A stretch of 41,604 nt of DNA from Eubacteriales bacterium (GTDB lineage Bacteria > Bacillota > Clostridia > Lachnospirales > Lachnospiraceae), in assembly GCA_030524135.1 (NCBI GenBank), contig JAUNHA010000015.1, positions 7,868 to 49,471 on the forward strand, read 5' to 3'. Each line of letters begins with the position of its first letter. The first letter of the stretch is position 1. Of the stretch, positions 1-7,359 are shown one piece after another. The position numbers and the translations under genes were made by a program. The notes under the pieces are model-generated. The model made no database searches. It had not been told where the DNA came from and was given only the letters and a program-made list of their open reading frames with translations.

Positions 1-322
1 CGCTTACGGACAGCTTCCCCTCCATCACCGGCTCTTCGAACTCCGGTATCACCTCGATGTGTTTTCCATAGCAGGGATACAAAAGCGCAAATATCTCCAT
101 GATCCTGCCTGTTTCAAAGGGGTCGGAAAGACCTAGACGGATATAGCCGTCTCCCCGTTTCGGAAACACGGCTCCGAGGACCTTCCTGATCCGGCAGAGA
201 AGACGCCTGAGCGCCTCCGCCCGCTTTGGCTCGCGAAGGTAACCGATATCCCCTGCCGCCTTCCGGAAAAGCGCCGCAGCAGCTGAAAAGAACGCTTTCA
301 GCGTATTCCATGCCCATATCAT
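1..322 (-). CDS. DUF2953 family protein, C-terminal half (partial at window edge)
   Basis: This frame opens with ATG at 322 and is still open at base 1, so its 3' end is outside the window (107 codons seen). The translation has a hydrophobic/alanine-rich start (FFSAAAALFRKAAG) and then the block typical of the second half of DUF2953 membrane proteins: a basic helix (RRLLCRIRKVLGAVFPKRG), GYIRLGLSDPFETGRIM, and LYPCYGKHIEVIPEFEEPVMEGKL. DUF2953 proteins have no settled function; in Clostridia they usually sit near sporulation or envelope genes. The ATG overlaps the stop of the preceding frame (ATGA), and an AGGAGG lies 10 nt upstream (333-338), so separate translation by coupling is plausible. 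A frameshift in a formerly single gene is the alternative. Family call fairly firm, split status uncertain. Confidence 0.6.
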   Translation of the reverse strand, partial: MIWAWNTLKAFFSAAAALFRKAAGDIGYLREPKRAEALRRLLCRIRKVLGAVFPKRGDGYIRLGLSDPFETGRIMEIFALLYPCYGKHIEVIPEFEEPVMEGKLSVS

Positions 323-645
323 CTCAAAGTCTCCTCCTGATCCGCAGCGTGCCCGCGCTCCGTTTCCCGTTCCTTCGCCGCGGCCTCAAAACGCCGCACA
401 GGGACGCCGAATATCCGCATATCCCCGCTTACAGCCGCACCGTGATGATAGGTCACCTGCAGTCTGACCGCGTGAAACAGCCACGAAACGCTCACAGTCC
501 CGTCCGGCACTTCCTTTTCATAGCTTCCCGAAAGGCGGTATCTGAACGGCACAAACAAAAGGAGCAGCAGCAAAAGCAATAAGAGCGCAAGCAGAAAAAG
601 CACGAGCGCTCCGAGCATCTTTAAAATAAACAGCAGCACGGCCAC
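319..645 (-). CDS. DUF2953 family protein, N-terminal half
   Basis: A 108-residue frame with one long N-terminal transmembrane helix (about residues 4-32, almost all Leu/Val/Phe), then RYRLSGSYEKEVPDG and SVSWLFHAVRLQVTYHHGA, which is the N-terminal beta-rich part of DUF2953 proteins (the SWLFH block is characteristic). It ends in a charged linker (KERETERGHAADQEETLR) and stops at 319. In relatives I know of, this half and the following one are normally a single protein of about 200-250 residues joined by a variable charged linker. Here the break falls exactly in that linker. The gene starts 3 nt after the cinA stop, so it belongs to the rqcH-cinA operon. Probably a single-pass membrane protein; no catalytic motif is visible. 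Confidence 0.65.
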   Translation of the reverse strand: MAVLLFILKMLGALVLFLLALLLLLLLLLLFVPFRYRLSGSYEKEVPDGTVSVSWLFHAVRLQVTYHHGAAVSGDMRIFGVPVRRFEAAAKERETERGHAADQEETLR

Positions 646-648
646 CGC

Positions 649-1206
649 TTATTTATTCTCCTTTGTCTTTGTTTCCTTTTTCTCGAGGAATTTCTGCGTC
701 GCCGAAAGCGCAGCCTTCACAGCCTCTTCCGCCGCAGCCGCGCGGATCTCATTGCGTCCGCCCTCAAAATGATATTCAAGCGCCCTGGCTTTTCCGCCTG
801 CATAAACGCCGATGTAGACGAGACCTACCGGTTTGTCCTCTTCTGCGGAAGGTCCGGCATTTCCCGTCACGGATACCGCGATATCCGTATCCGCCATCAG
901 CGCGGCGCCGACAGCCATCTCCTTTGCCGTCTGCGCGGAAACAGCACCTTCCTTGCGGATCGTGGATTTTGATACGTCAAGCGTCTTTCTCTTGGCCTTG
1001 TTTGAATAGGTCACAAACCCCTCGCGGAATACCTCCGAAGCGCCTGCAACGTTCACAAGCTTTGCGGAGACAAGTCCACCCGTACAGGATTCTGCCGTGG
1101 AGATCGTAAGTCCCTTCTTTGAAAGCAGTCTGACAAGCTCCTCCTCTGCTGCTCCCGTATCCATGCACGCCGCGAGCTTTACCTCTCCCGTACTCTTTTC
1201 TCCCAT
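649..1206 (-). CDS. CinA C-terminal domain protein, nicotinamide-nucleotide amidohydrolase (PncC-type)
   Basis: A 185-residue stand-alone CinA C-terminal (PncC) domain. Family knowledge: these enzymes deamidate NMN to NaMN for pyridine nucleotide salvage. Seen in the sequence: the TAESCTGGLVSA block near residues 37-48, with the conserved Ser-Cys-Thr-Gly-Gly active-site loop, and SVTGNAGP near residue 111, both diagnostic. The MoaB/MogA-like N-terminal domain of full-length CinA is missing, as is normal for PncC-only proteins. The C-terminus is lysine-rich. ATG at 1206 is preceded by AGGAGG 9 nt upstream, and the start is 2 nt from the pgsA stop, so the two are translationally close. A role tied to competence or RecA is not implied by this short form. 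Confidence 0.85.
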   Translation of the reverse strand: MGEKSTGEVKLAACMDTGAAEEELVRLLSKKGLTISTAESCTGGLVSAKLVNVAGASEVFREGFVTYSNKAKRKTLDVSKSTIRKEGAVSAQTAKEMAVGAALMADTDIAVSVTGNAGPSAEEDKPVGLVYIGVYAGGKARALEYHFEGGRNEIRAAAAEEAVKAALSATQKFLEKKETKTKENK

Positions 1207-1208
1207 AA

Positions 1209-1823
1209 TTACATGCCTCCTTCTGTGATCACTCTGCTGTTCTTTCTGATATAATCTATAAGCGATACGACTGTCAGGATCACCGCCGCATACATCAGCA
1301 CTGTTTCAGCTCCCCTGTAAACCGGCGAGTCCGAAAATCTTCCGATCATCAAAATGCACATCGCCATCTGGCAGACCGTTTTCCATTTTCCCCACCAGCT
1401 CGCAGCGATCACGATCCCGTTGTCCGAAGCGACAAGCCGAAATCCCGAAATAATAAATTCGCGGGCAATGATAATGATCGTCGCCCAGACCGGAAGCTGC
1501 CCGTAGGCCGTAAGAAGGATCAGCGCCGTACATACCAGAAGCTTATCCGCAAGCGGATCCATGAATTTTCCGAAATTCGTGATCAGATGGTATTTACGGG
1601 CAAGATATCCGTCCAGAAAATCCGTAAATGCCGCAGCGCAGAAGATCGCGCACGCGGTCAGACGGAAGGTTCCGTAACGGCCAAGGAATGCTGCCGTCGC
1701 TTCCATGCTGTCCGCGGATATGGAATTCGCAAGCATCTTCTGCGCATACATCATGACTCCCACAAAAAAAGGAATCAGGATCACGCGCATACAGGTTAAT
1801 TTGTTAGGAAGGTTCATTTTCAT
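1209..1823 (-). CDS. pgsA: CDP-diacylglycerol--glycerol-3-phosphate 3-phosphatidyltransferase
   Basis: A 204-residue integral membrane enzyme that makes phosphatidylglycerophosphate from CDP-diacylglycerol and glycerol-3-phosphate, the committed step to phosphatidylglycerol and cardiolipin. The CDP-alcohol phosphotransferase signature is complete: D68xxD71G72, A75R76, G85, D89 and D93 (seen in FTDFLDGYLARKYH and GKFMDPLADK). Several hydrophobic helices flank it (about 12-28, 53-68, 95-112, 150-185). MNLPNKLT at the N-terminus is typical of PgsA. ATG at 1823 has a GGGG stretch 7-10 nt upstream; an ATG two codons later is possible. It lies between rimO and cinA, a common clostridial arrangement. 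Confidence 0.93.
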   Translation of the reverse strand: MKMNLPNKLTCMRVILIPFFVGVMMYAQKMLANSISADSMEATAAFLGRYGTFRLTACAIFCAAAFTDFLDGYLARKYHLITNFGKFMDPLADKLLVCTALILLTAYGQLPVWATIIIIAREFIISGFRLVASDNGIVIAASWWGKWKTVCQMAMCILMIGRFSDSPVYRGAETVLMYAAVILTVVSLIDYIRKNSRVITEGGM

Positions 1824-1863
1824 CTTAAACCCCGCTTTCTTTGCGGCCCTCGCTAAAGGCTGC

Positions 1864-3261
1864 TCAGCCGCACAGCTCTCCGATCAGATCATACCCGTGC
1901 GCCGCCGTCACGCGGACCCACGGCATATCGCCGGTCATAAACTCTCTGCTTCCGGTATTAATGTAGATCAGCCCGTCCACACCGGGCGCGTCCATATACG
2001 TGCGCGCCGCATAGACGTTGCCGTCTCCCTCCGCGTCCGTGACGCGGCCCTCGATCAGCACGCGGAGCCGCTTTCCGATTCTGCTCTCTGCCTTCCGGAA
2101 TGCCAGCTCCTGCTGCAGAAGCATCACTTCTTCCCGTCTGGCCTCTTTTCGTTTACGCGAAACCTGATGACTAAATGCCGCGGCTTTTGTTCCTTCCTCT
2201 CTTGAGTAGGAGAAGTCGCCGAGGCGATCAAACTCCATTTCGCGAACAAATTCAAGAAGTATCTGATGATCCGCATCCGTTTCTCCCGGAAATCCTGAAA
2301 TCATGGTCGTTCTCAGGGCAATATCCGGTATCTCCTTTCGTAAGGTTGCGATCCGCTCCGTGATCTCCGCGCGGGTCGTCTTTCTCGCCATGCGCCGGAG
2401 AATATGGTCCGAAGCATGCTGAATCGGGATATCCAGGTAGTGGCAGACCTTGGGAAGTGTTCTGATCGCTTCCACAAGCTCATCCGTGATCTCCTCCGGA
2501 TAGCAGTAGAGAATACGGATCCATTCGATCCCGTCGATCGCGTTCAGCGTTTCCAGAAGCTTCGGCAGGCTCTTTTTCCCGTAGAGATCCACGCCGTAAA
2601 GAGTGGTCTCCTGCGCAACCAGAACAAGCTCCTTTACGCCGTCCGCCGCAAGCTTCCCGGCCTCCGCCGCAAGCTCCTCCATGGGAACGGAACGGTAATT
2701 TCCTCTCAGATAGGGAATGATGCAGTAGGTGCAGCGCTTGTTGCAGCCCTCCGCGATCTTCAGATACGCGTAATGACCTCCGGTCGTTACGATACGTCCT
2801 TTTTTTCCCTGTTCCGCAAAATGCGCCTCCGAGATCGGCGCAAACCGCTCCTCCTGACGCTTTTCCCTGAGCACGGAACGGACGATATCAACGATATTCT
2901 GGTAGGCATTCGTTCCCACGACGCCGTCCACCTCCGGCAGCGTCTCCAGGATCTCGTCCCTGTAACGCTCCGCCATGCAGCCTGTTACGATCAGCACGCG
3001 GCAGCTGCCGGTCTTTTTATATTCCGCCATCTCAAGGATCGCCTGAACGCTCTCCTCCTTGGCATCCCCGATGAAGCAGCAGGTATTTACGATAATGAGT
3101 TCTGCGCGTGCAGGATCATCCGTAAATCTGCAGCCCCCGCTAAGCAGCATGCCGAGCATTTTCTCGGCATCCACGAGGTTTTTATCACAGCCGAGAGATA
3201 AAAGATGACAGGACAGCTCCTGCCCTGCATCCTCTGATAAAGTGATATTTTTATTTTCCAA
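1864..3261 (-). CDS. rimO: Ribosomal protein S12 methylthiotransferase RimO (radical SAM)
   Basis: RimO adds a methylthio group to the conserved aspartate (Asp88 in E. coli numbering) of ribosomal protein S12. The domain order is standard: N-terminal MTTase (LSLGCDKNLVDAEKMLG, later NTCCFIGDAKEES), radical SAM core with CNKRCTYCIIPYLRG (CX3CX2C for the 4Fe-4S cluster), then a C-terminal TRAM domain (IGKRLRVLIEGRV...DGLIYINTG). The frame is open to an ATG at 3276, but that ATG directly abuts its only AGAGG. An in-frame TTG at 3261 has AAGGGG 5 nt upstream, so I favour TTG and a 465-residue protein. The call RimO rather than MiaB or MtaB rests on the S12-type N-terminus (GCDKNLVD) and on the neighbours rpoZ and pgsA. 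Confidence 0.93.
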   Translation of the reverse strand: MENKNITLSEDAGQELSCHLLSLGCDKNLVDAEKMLGMLLSGGCRFTDDPARAELIIVNTCCFIGDAKEESVQAILEMAEYKKTGSCRVLIVTGCMAERYRDEILETLPEVDGVVGTNAYQNIVDIVRSVLREKRQEERFAPISEAHFAEQGKKGRIVTTGGHYAYLKIAEGCNKRCTYCIIPYLRGNYRSVPMEELAAEAGKLAADGVKELVLVAQETTLYGVDLYGKKSLPKLLETLNAIDGIEWIRILYCYPEEITDELVEAIRTLPKVCHYLDIPIQHASDHILRRMARKTTRAEITERIATLRKEIPDIALRTTMISGFPGETDADHQILLEFVREMEFDRLGDFSYSREEGTKAAAFSHQVSRKRKEARREEVMLLQQELAFRKAESRIGKRLRVLIEGRVTDAEGDGNVYAARTYMDAPGVDGLIYINTGSREFMTGDMPWVRVTAAHGYDLIGELCG

Positions 3262-3293
3262 TATTTCCCCTTGCATCCTCTGAACAGATCCGG

Positions 3294-3542
3294 TTATTTC
3301 TCATCCCGGCCTTCGCCGAGAATGTCTACCTTGCCCTGATACAGCTCGTCTACCGCTACGGAAAGCGGCTTTTTGTCCGGCTCGCTGATGAGCTCCGGCG
3401 CTCCGTCAATAATCTGACGCGCGCGCTTCGCCGCCGCGATCACAACGGAATAACGGCTCTTGATCACCGGCTCCTCTCCGTCGATCACGTCCTTATTCAC
3501 AACTTCCATAATATCATTATAGGTCGGATGTAACATTGCCAT
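3294..3542 (-). CDS. rpoZ: DNA-directed RNA polymerase subunit omega
   Basis: An 82-residue omega subunit, the small RNA polymerase component that helps fold and hold beta prime. The N-terminal HPTYNDIMEVV corresponds to the usual HPSYxxLL helix, followed by SRYSVVIAAAKRARQI, the conserved RYxxVxxAAKRARxL core, and KPLSVAVDELYQGKV, the clostridial C-terminal helix. Length is normal for Firmicutes. AGAGGAAAG lies 8-14 nt upstream of ATG at 3542; a second ATG two codons in is possible. Located directly after gmk, as in most Firmicutes. Confidence 0.93.
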   Translation of the reverse strand: MAMLHPTYNDIMEVVNKDVIDGEEPVIKSRYSVVIAAAKRARQIIDGAPELISEPDKKPLSVAVDELYQGKVDILGEGRDEK

Positions 3543-3582
3543 GGTTTTCTTTCCTCTCTTTCAATTCATACGGTTACGATCG

Positions 3583-4194
3583 TTACTCAAGGGTTCTGAG
3601 CTCCTTGTTGATCTCATACAAAAACTGCAGGCGCTGGCTGACACGCATGTGCTGGATCTGGATCGCCTTGTGCAGAAGATCCGTCGAGCGCTCGATGCTG
3701 TCGTTGATCAGGATATAATCATAGGCCTCCACGCCGATCGCCTCGTCGGCGGCACGGTTCATGCGTTTTCTGATCACCTCTTCGCTCTCCGTGCCCCTGT
3801 CCGTAAGCCTCCGCTTTAATTCCTTTGCGCTCGGCGGCGTTACGAAGATAAGGACTGCCTCCGGGTACTGGCCCTTGATGCGCATCGCTCCCTGGATCTC
3901 GATCTCCAGGATCACGTCCCTTCCGTTTTTCATCTGCTCTTCAACATAAGAGCGCGGGGTTCCGTAGTAATTATCCACGTAACGGGCATACTCCAGAAGC
4001 TCATCCCGGTCGATCATCTCCTGAAAGCGTGTCTTATCTACGAAAAAGTAATCCTTTCCGTCTGTTTCGCCCGGACGGGGCGCCCTTGTCGTCGCTGAAA
4101 CGGAAAGCGCGTAATGGTCTCCGTACTCTGCCATCAGCCGCTTCATGAGCGTGCCCTTGCCTGCCCCGGAAAAGCCCGAAATCACGACGAGCAT
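3583..4194 (-). CDS. gmk: Guanylate kinase
   Basis: Phosphorylates GMP to GDP with ATP. The P-loop GFSGAGKGT is at residues 7-15 from the chosen start, SATTRAPRPGE and DGKDYFFV form the GMP-binding region, and RMNRAADE is the lid. The frame remains open upstream to 4248, inside yicC, but the ATG at 4194 has AGAGGAAAGGGA just upstream, lies 16 nt past the yicC stop, and gives 203 residues, the usual Gmk length, so I start there. In Bacillus the gene remA (DUF370) lies between yicC and gmk; here there is no room for it. Gmk also controls GTP pools and (p)ppGpp sensitivity in Firmicutes, which fits its pairing with rpoZ. Confidence 0.95.
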   Translation of the reverse strand: MLVVISGFSGAGKGTLMKRLMAEYGDHYALSVSATTRAPRPGETDGKDYFFVDKTRFQEMIDRDELLEYARYVDNYYGTPRSYVEEQMKNGRDVILEIEIQGAMRIKGQYPEAVLIFVTPPSAKELKRRLTDRGTESEEVIRKRMNRAADEAIGVEAYDYILINDSIERSTDLLHKAIQIQHMRVSQRLQFLYEINKELRTLE

Positions 4195-4210
4195 TCCCTT
4201 TCCTCTGTAT

Positions 4211-5101
4211 TTACTCAATGTTCTGCACCTGCTCCCTGATTTTTTCAATTTCCGTCTTGAGCGCGATCGCCGTATCGGCGATGCGCAGGTGATTCGCCTT
4301 GCTTAAGGTCGTGTTTGCCTCCCGGTTCATCTCCTGTGCAATGAAGTCAAGCTCTCTTCCGAGCGCGCCGCCCGCCTGAAGCTTCTGCCGCATCGCCCCG
4401 ATGTGGCTCTTTAAGCGGACCATCTCTTCATCCGTACAGATCTTGTCCGCGTAGATCGTGATCTCCGTCACGATCCTGCCCTCATCCGCAGTAAGGGACG
4501 CTTCCGAAAGCGTATCCCTGATCTTCTCGCCGAGACGTCTTCTGTATTCCTCCACAACGGCAGGGGAAAACGATTCGATCTCCTCCACATACGCGCTCAT
4601 GCGGGAAAGCTTTTCAAGCAGGTCTGCCCTCAGGGCATCGCCCTCCGTCCTGCGCGCAGCGCGGAAGCTTTCGCAGGCTTCCCTGAGCACCGGCTCCAGA
4701 ACCTCCCAGAGCTGCTCGTCATTGCCGCTCTTTTCCTCCATAATGAGGACATCCTCCAGGCGCATAAGCCCGGACACCTTGATGTCGTTCGGAATGCCGA
4801 AGTCTTCCGCCATCTGCGCGGCATACTCCATGTACTCCTTCGCGACCGCGTAGTTGTACTTGAGCTTTTTCGTTCCGTCGGTATAGTCCTCGTACTGGAT
4901 ATACACGTCGGTTTTCCCGCGCTCGATATATTCCCTGATGATCTGGCGGATACGCGCTTCAAAGCAGTTAAATCTGCGCGGCATCTTTACGGCAAGGTCC
5001 AGATACCTGTGATTGACCGATTTGAGCTCTACGAGTATTCTTGCCTCCTCCGTGACGCGCTCACAGCGTCCGAAGCCTGTCATGCTGCTGATCACCGACA
5101 T
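4211..5101 (-). CDS. YicC/YloC family endoribonuclease
   Basis: A 296-residue protein with the family N-terminus ISSMTGFGR, then ELKSVNHRYLDLAVKMPR, and the C-terminal DUF1732 block (GALGRELDFIAQEMNREANTTLSKA). YicC of E. coli and YloC of Bacillus are reported endoribonucleases; substrate in this organism is unknown. The central part is charged and helical (residues about 120-210). The frame is open to 5119, but ATG at 5101 has ACAGGAGAG 7 nt upstream and gives the standard N-terminus. It follows rqcH and precedes gmk, the typical Firmicutes order. Confidence 0.9.
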   Translation of the reverse strand: MSVISSMTGFGRCERVTEEARILVELKSVNHRYLDLAVKMPRRFNCFEARIRQIIREYIERGKTDVYIQYEDYTDGTKKLKYNYAVAKEYMEYAAQMAEDFGIPNDIKVSGLMRLEDVLIMEEKSGNDEQLWEVLEPVLREACESFRAARRTEGDALRADLLEKLSRMSAYVEEIESFSPAVVEEYRRRLGEKIRDTLSEASLTADEGRIVTEITIYADKICTDEEMVRLKSHIGAMRQKLQAGGALGRELDFIAQEMNREANTTLSKANHLRIADTAIALKTEIEKIREQVQNIE

Positions 5102-5163
5102 TCCGCTCTCCTGTCTCATAAGAAAATACCGCTGCTGCCCGCAGCCGTTTGGGTTTTATTATA

Positions 5164-6945
5164 TCAAGTTTTATTTCGCGGTTCAACCATTATGGAATAA
5201 TTTGTATGGTAGATCACATAGCCGGGGGCCGCCTTCGGAACACGTTTCAGGGCTTTCCGCTGTACGTAATCCACTTCGACCTTTTCCCCCGTATGCTTTT
5301 TTTCCTCACCGCAGGCCTTTGAATAATAGGCTGCAAGCGCCGCTGCCTCCAGGCAGGTCGCATCCGGAAGCTCCCTGTTCCCGGTCTTCGCGATCACATG
5401 TGAGCCCGGCATATTTTTCGCATGGAACCACCAGTCGTTTCCTTCCGCGAGCTTAAAGGTGATCTCCTCGTTCTGGTAATTATTCCGCCCTACGTAGAGA
5501 TCAATGCCATCCGACGAAACAAAGTGCATCGGATCGGACTTAAGCTCCTCCTTCCGAAGCCGCTTTCCCGTCTGCGGCTTTTTGATAAAGCCGTATTCCG
5601 CCATCTCCCTGCGCAGCTGGTTGAGATCCGCTTCCGTCTCGGCGATCGAAAGCGCCTCCGAGATCGAATCGAGATGCCAGAGAAGCTGCTTCGATTCCCC
5701 GATCTGCGGAAGCAGCGCGTCCTGCGTACGCTTAAGCTTCTGATAGCGGTCAAAATATTTCTTTGCATTGTCCTTTGCAGAAAGCGCTGTATCAAGCGGG
5801 ACGGAGATCTCCTTCCCCCCGTCGTAATAATTCTGGCAGACAAGCTCCTTTTCACCGCCGGAAAGGCTGTAGCCGTAGGTATTCAGGAGTTCGCCATAGA
5901 TCCGGAACTTATCCTTTTTTTCCGCATCCTGATACTGCCGCTCCTGCAGGTCCAGCTTCTTTGCTGTGCGCTCGGTCAGCGTCTTCAAAATTCTGCGCAT
6001 ATCCTCCGATTTCGCACGGATACGCCCGCGTTTTGCCCGCGCCTCATAGTAGGTGCAAAGCACCTCCGACATACTATCCCGCCGTTCCTCCCGGTAACCG
6101 CCCGCAAGCAGGACTGAAAGCTCCACCGCTGAAAACTCCTCGGGCTGATCGTCCCTGTACAGGATGTTCGGTACAAATGCATGGCTTCGGATCGTGTCCA
6201 TAAGCGCACAAAACGCGCCGTAAAGACTGTTTCTCTCTCCCCCGGAGAGCGTTTCCGGCGTCACGTCCCCGTCCACGCCCGCCCGGTAGCAGATCTCTTC
6301 CGCGATCACGGGGCTGATGCCTGTAAATACATTGAAGAGTGCCTTTTGAAGCGGCAGCCCGGACGCTGCCAGAAGCGCCGAAAACTCCTCCCCTGAAAGC
6401 GGCCTGAGCGGACTTTTTTTGCCGCGTGTTTCCGGAATAAAATAATCCCTCCCGGGGAGCACCTCGCGCACGGAGCTTACGGAGGGCGTGATATGCTTGA
6501 TGCTGTCGATGATCGTGCCGTCTTCCTTCAGCAGGATGATATTGCTGTGCTTTCCCATAAGCTCGCAGACGAGCACGCGCACGGAAAGATCGCCGAGCTC
6601 ATCAAGATGCTCGATCTCAAATGCGATGATCCGTTCCAGCCCCTCCTCTGAAAGCGTGTCCGCGGGCTGATAGATGCGCTTTAAGCGGCCGCCTCCGATA
6701 TGCTTTCTTAAGGTCATGCAGAAATTCGGCGCACTCGCGGGAGAAAGGCTCGAATCCTCCTTCAGATATACCATCGGCAGGGAAGCGCTTGCCGAAATGC
6801 TGAGCCGCCTCTGCTGCCTGTTATTTTTTACCGTCAGCAGAATCTCATCCCGCTCCGGCTGTGCGATCTTTGTAATGCTGCCGCAAAGCAGCGTATCATT
6901 CAGTTCCTTCACGGTCGCTGCTACCGCAATCCCGTCGTATGCCAT
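5164..6945 (-). CDS. rqcH: RqcH (NFACT family), alanine-tailing ribosome quality control factor
   Basis: A 593-residue NFACT protein, homologue of eukaryotic Rqc2/NEMF and Bacillus RqcH, which binds obstructed 50S subunits and recruits tRNA-Ala to add C-terminal alanine tails for degradation. Older annotations call it fibronectin-binding protein. Seen: NFACT-N (FDG-like MAYDGIAVAATVKEL; FCMTLRKHIGGGRL at 75-88), a helix-hairpin-helix region (about 180-260), a charged coiled-coil (about 300-445) and NFACT-R (NDWWFHAKNMPGSHVI, with the conserved HAK and GSH). The DR pair needed for tRNA recruitment (D97/R98 in Bacillus) is E104-R105 here. It is the first gene of the operon, under the promoter at 6985-7013, with AAGGAGG 8 nt before the ATG. 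Confidence 0.92.
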   Translation of the reverse strand: MAYDGIAVAATVKELNDTLLCGSITKIAQPERDEILLTVKNNRQQRRLSISASASLPMVYLKEDSSLSPASAPNFCMTLRKHIGGGRLKRIYQPADTLSEEGLERIIAFEIEHLDELGDLSVRVLVCELMGKHSNIILLKEDGTIIDSIKHITPSVSSVREVLPGRDYFIPETRGKKSPLRPLSGEEFSALLAASGLPLQKALFNVFTGISPVIAEEICYRAGVDGDVTPETLSGGERNSLYGAFCALMDTIRSHAFVPNILYRDDQPEEFSAVELSVLLAGGYREERRDSMSEVLCTYYEARAKRGRIRAKSEDMRRILKTLTERTAKKLDLQERQYQDAEKKDKFRIYGELLNTYGYSLSGGEKELVCQNYYDGGKEISVPLDTALSAKDNAKKYFDRYQKLKRTQDALLPQIGESKQLLWHLDSISEALSIAETEADLNQLRREMAEYGFIKKPQTGKRLRKEELKSDPMHFVSSDGIDLYVGRNNYQNEEITFKLAEGNDWWFHAKNMPGSHVIAKTGNRELPDATCLEAAALAAYYSKACGEEKKHTGEKVEVDYVQRKALKRVPKAAPGYVIYHTNYSIMVEPRNKT

Positions 6946-6984
6946 CGTCCCCGCCTCCTTCGTAAGTTCATATGGTCAGCGTAG

Positions 6985-7013
6985 ATTATAATATAAGCAG
7001 GGGGCTGGTGCAA
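6985..7013 (-). promoter_or_regulatory. Sigma-A promoter of the rqcH operon
   Basis: On the minus strand TTGCAC (7013-7008), a 17-nt spacer and TATAAT (6990-6985). The -10 is perfect and the -35 matches 4 of 6. Transcription would start near 6978, giving a 5' leader of about 30 nt before the rqcH ATG at 6945. It is the only good promoter before the rqcH-yicC-gmk-rpoZ-rimO-pgsA-cinA-DUF2953 series and probably drives all of it. Confidence 0.75.
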
Positions 7014-7041
7014 GCGGCCCTGTGTCCGCAAACCTGCAAAG

Positions 7042-7250
7042 TTTTCAAAGGGACAGCAAAAAATACAATGGGATCCCTTACATTTATCCGAAAAGTATGC
7101 TATTCTTCTTTTAATTATGAAAAATAGGAAAAAGCTTTTAACGAATCAGATAATCCGGAAGCATTCCCTGCCTGCACGGCACGGTTTTCCGGGTTCATAC
7201 AGATTAAACCAGATTTTAAAACAGATCGCGTAAGCGGTCTGTTTTTTGCT
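7042..7250 (+). ncRNA. Candidate structured leader RNA or small RNA upstream of yitT
   Basis: In the 414-bp gap between rqcH and yitT the plus strand holds a plausible promoter (TTTTCA at 7042-7047, 16 nt, TACAAT at 7064-7069). About 80 nt into the would-be transcript there is a stem CCGGAA...TTCCGG with an inner TGCC/GGCA hairpin (7155-7192), and then a perfect intrinsic terminator at 7221-7248. That gives a transcript of about 170 nt ending about 110 nt before the yitT ATG. I recognise no known riboswitch, 6S RNA or SRP RNA consensus in it. It could be a leader with an attenuator, an independent sRNA, or an accidental fold. Confidence 0.35.
7221..7248 (+). terminator. Intrinsic terminator within the yitT leader region
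   Basis: ACAGATCGC (7221-7229), loop GTAA, GCGGTCTGT (7234-7242), then TTTTTT. This is a nine-pair stem (one G-U) closed by a GNRA tetraloop and followed by a U-run on the plus strand. No plus-strand protein gene precedes it, so it must end a leader RNA or sRNA. Confidence 0.75.
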
Positions 7251-7359
7251 TTCTTCTGCTAAACCGTTAGCTTAATAACGCAGCACAGATGATACAAACC
7301 GGTTTCATTGCCGCACGCACAGGCAGCAAACCGCGGACACTTCAGGAAAGGACAAATTT

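Noticed and set aside
7309..7340. CACGCACAGG-CAGCAAACC resembles the start of the c-di-GMP-I riboswitch
   Set aside because: It is followed within about 20 nt by the yitT ribosome binding site; there is no room for the rest of the aptamer.
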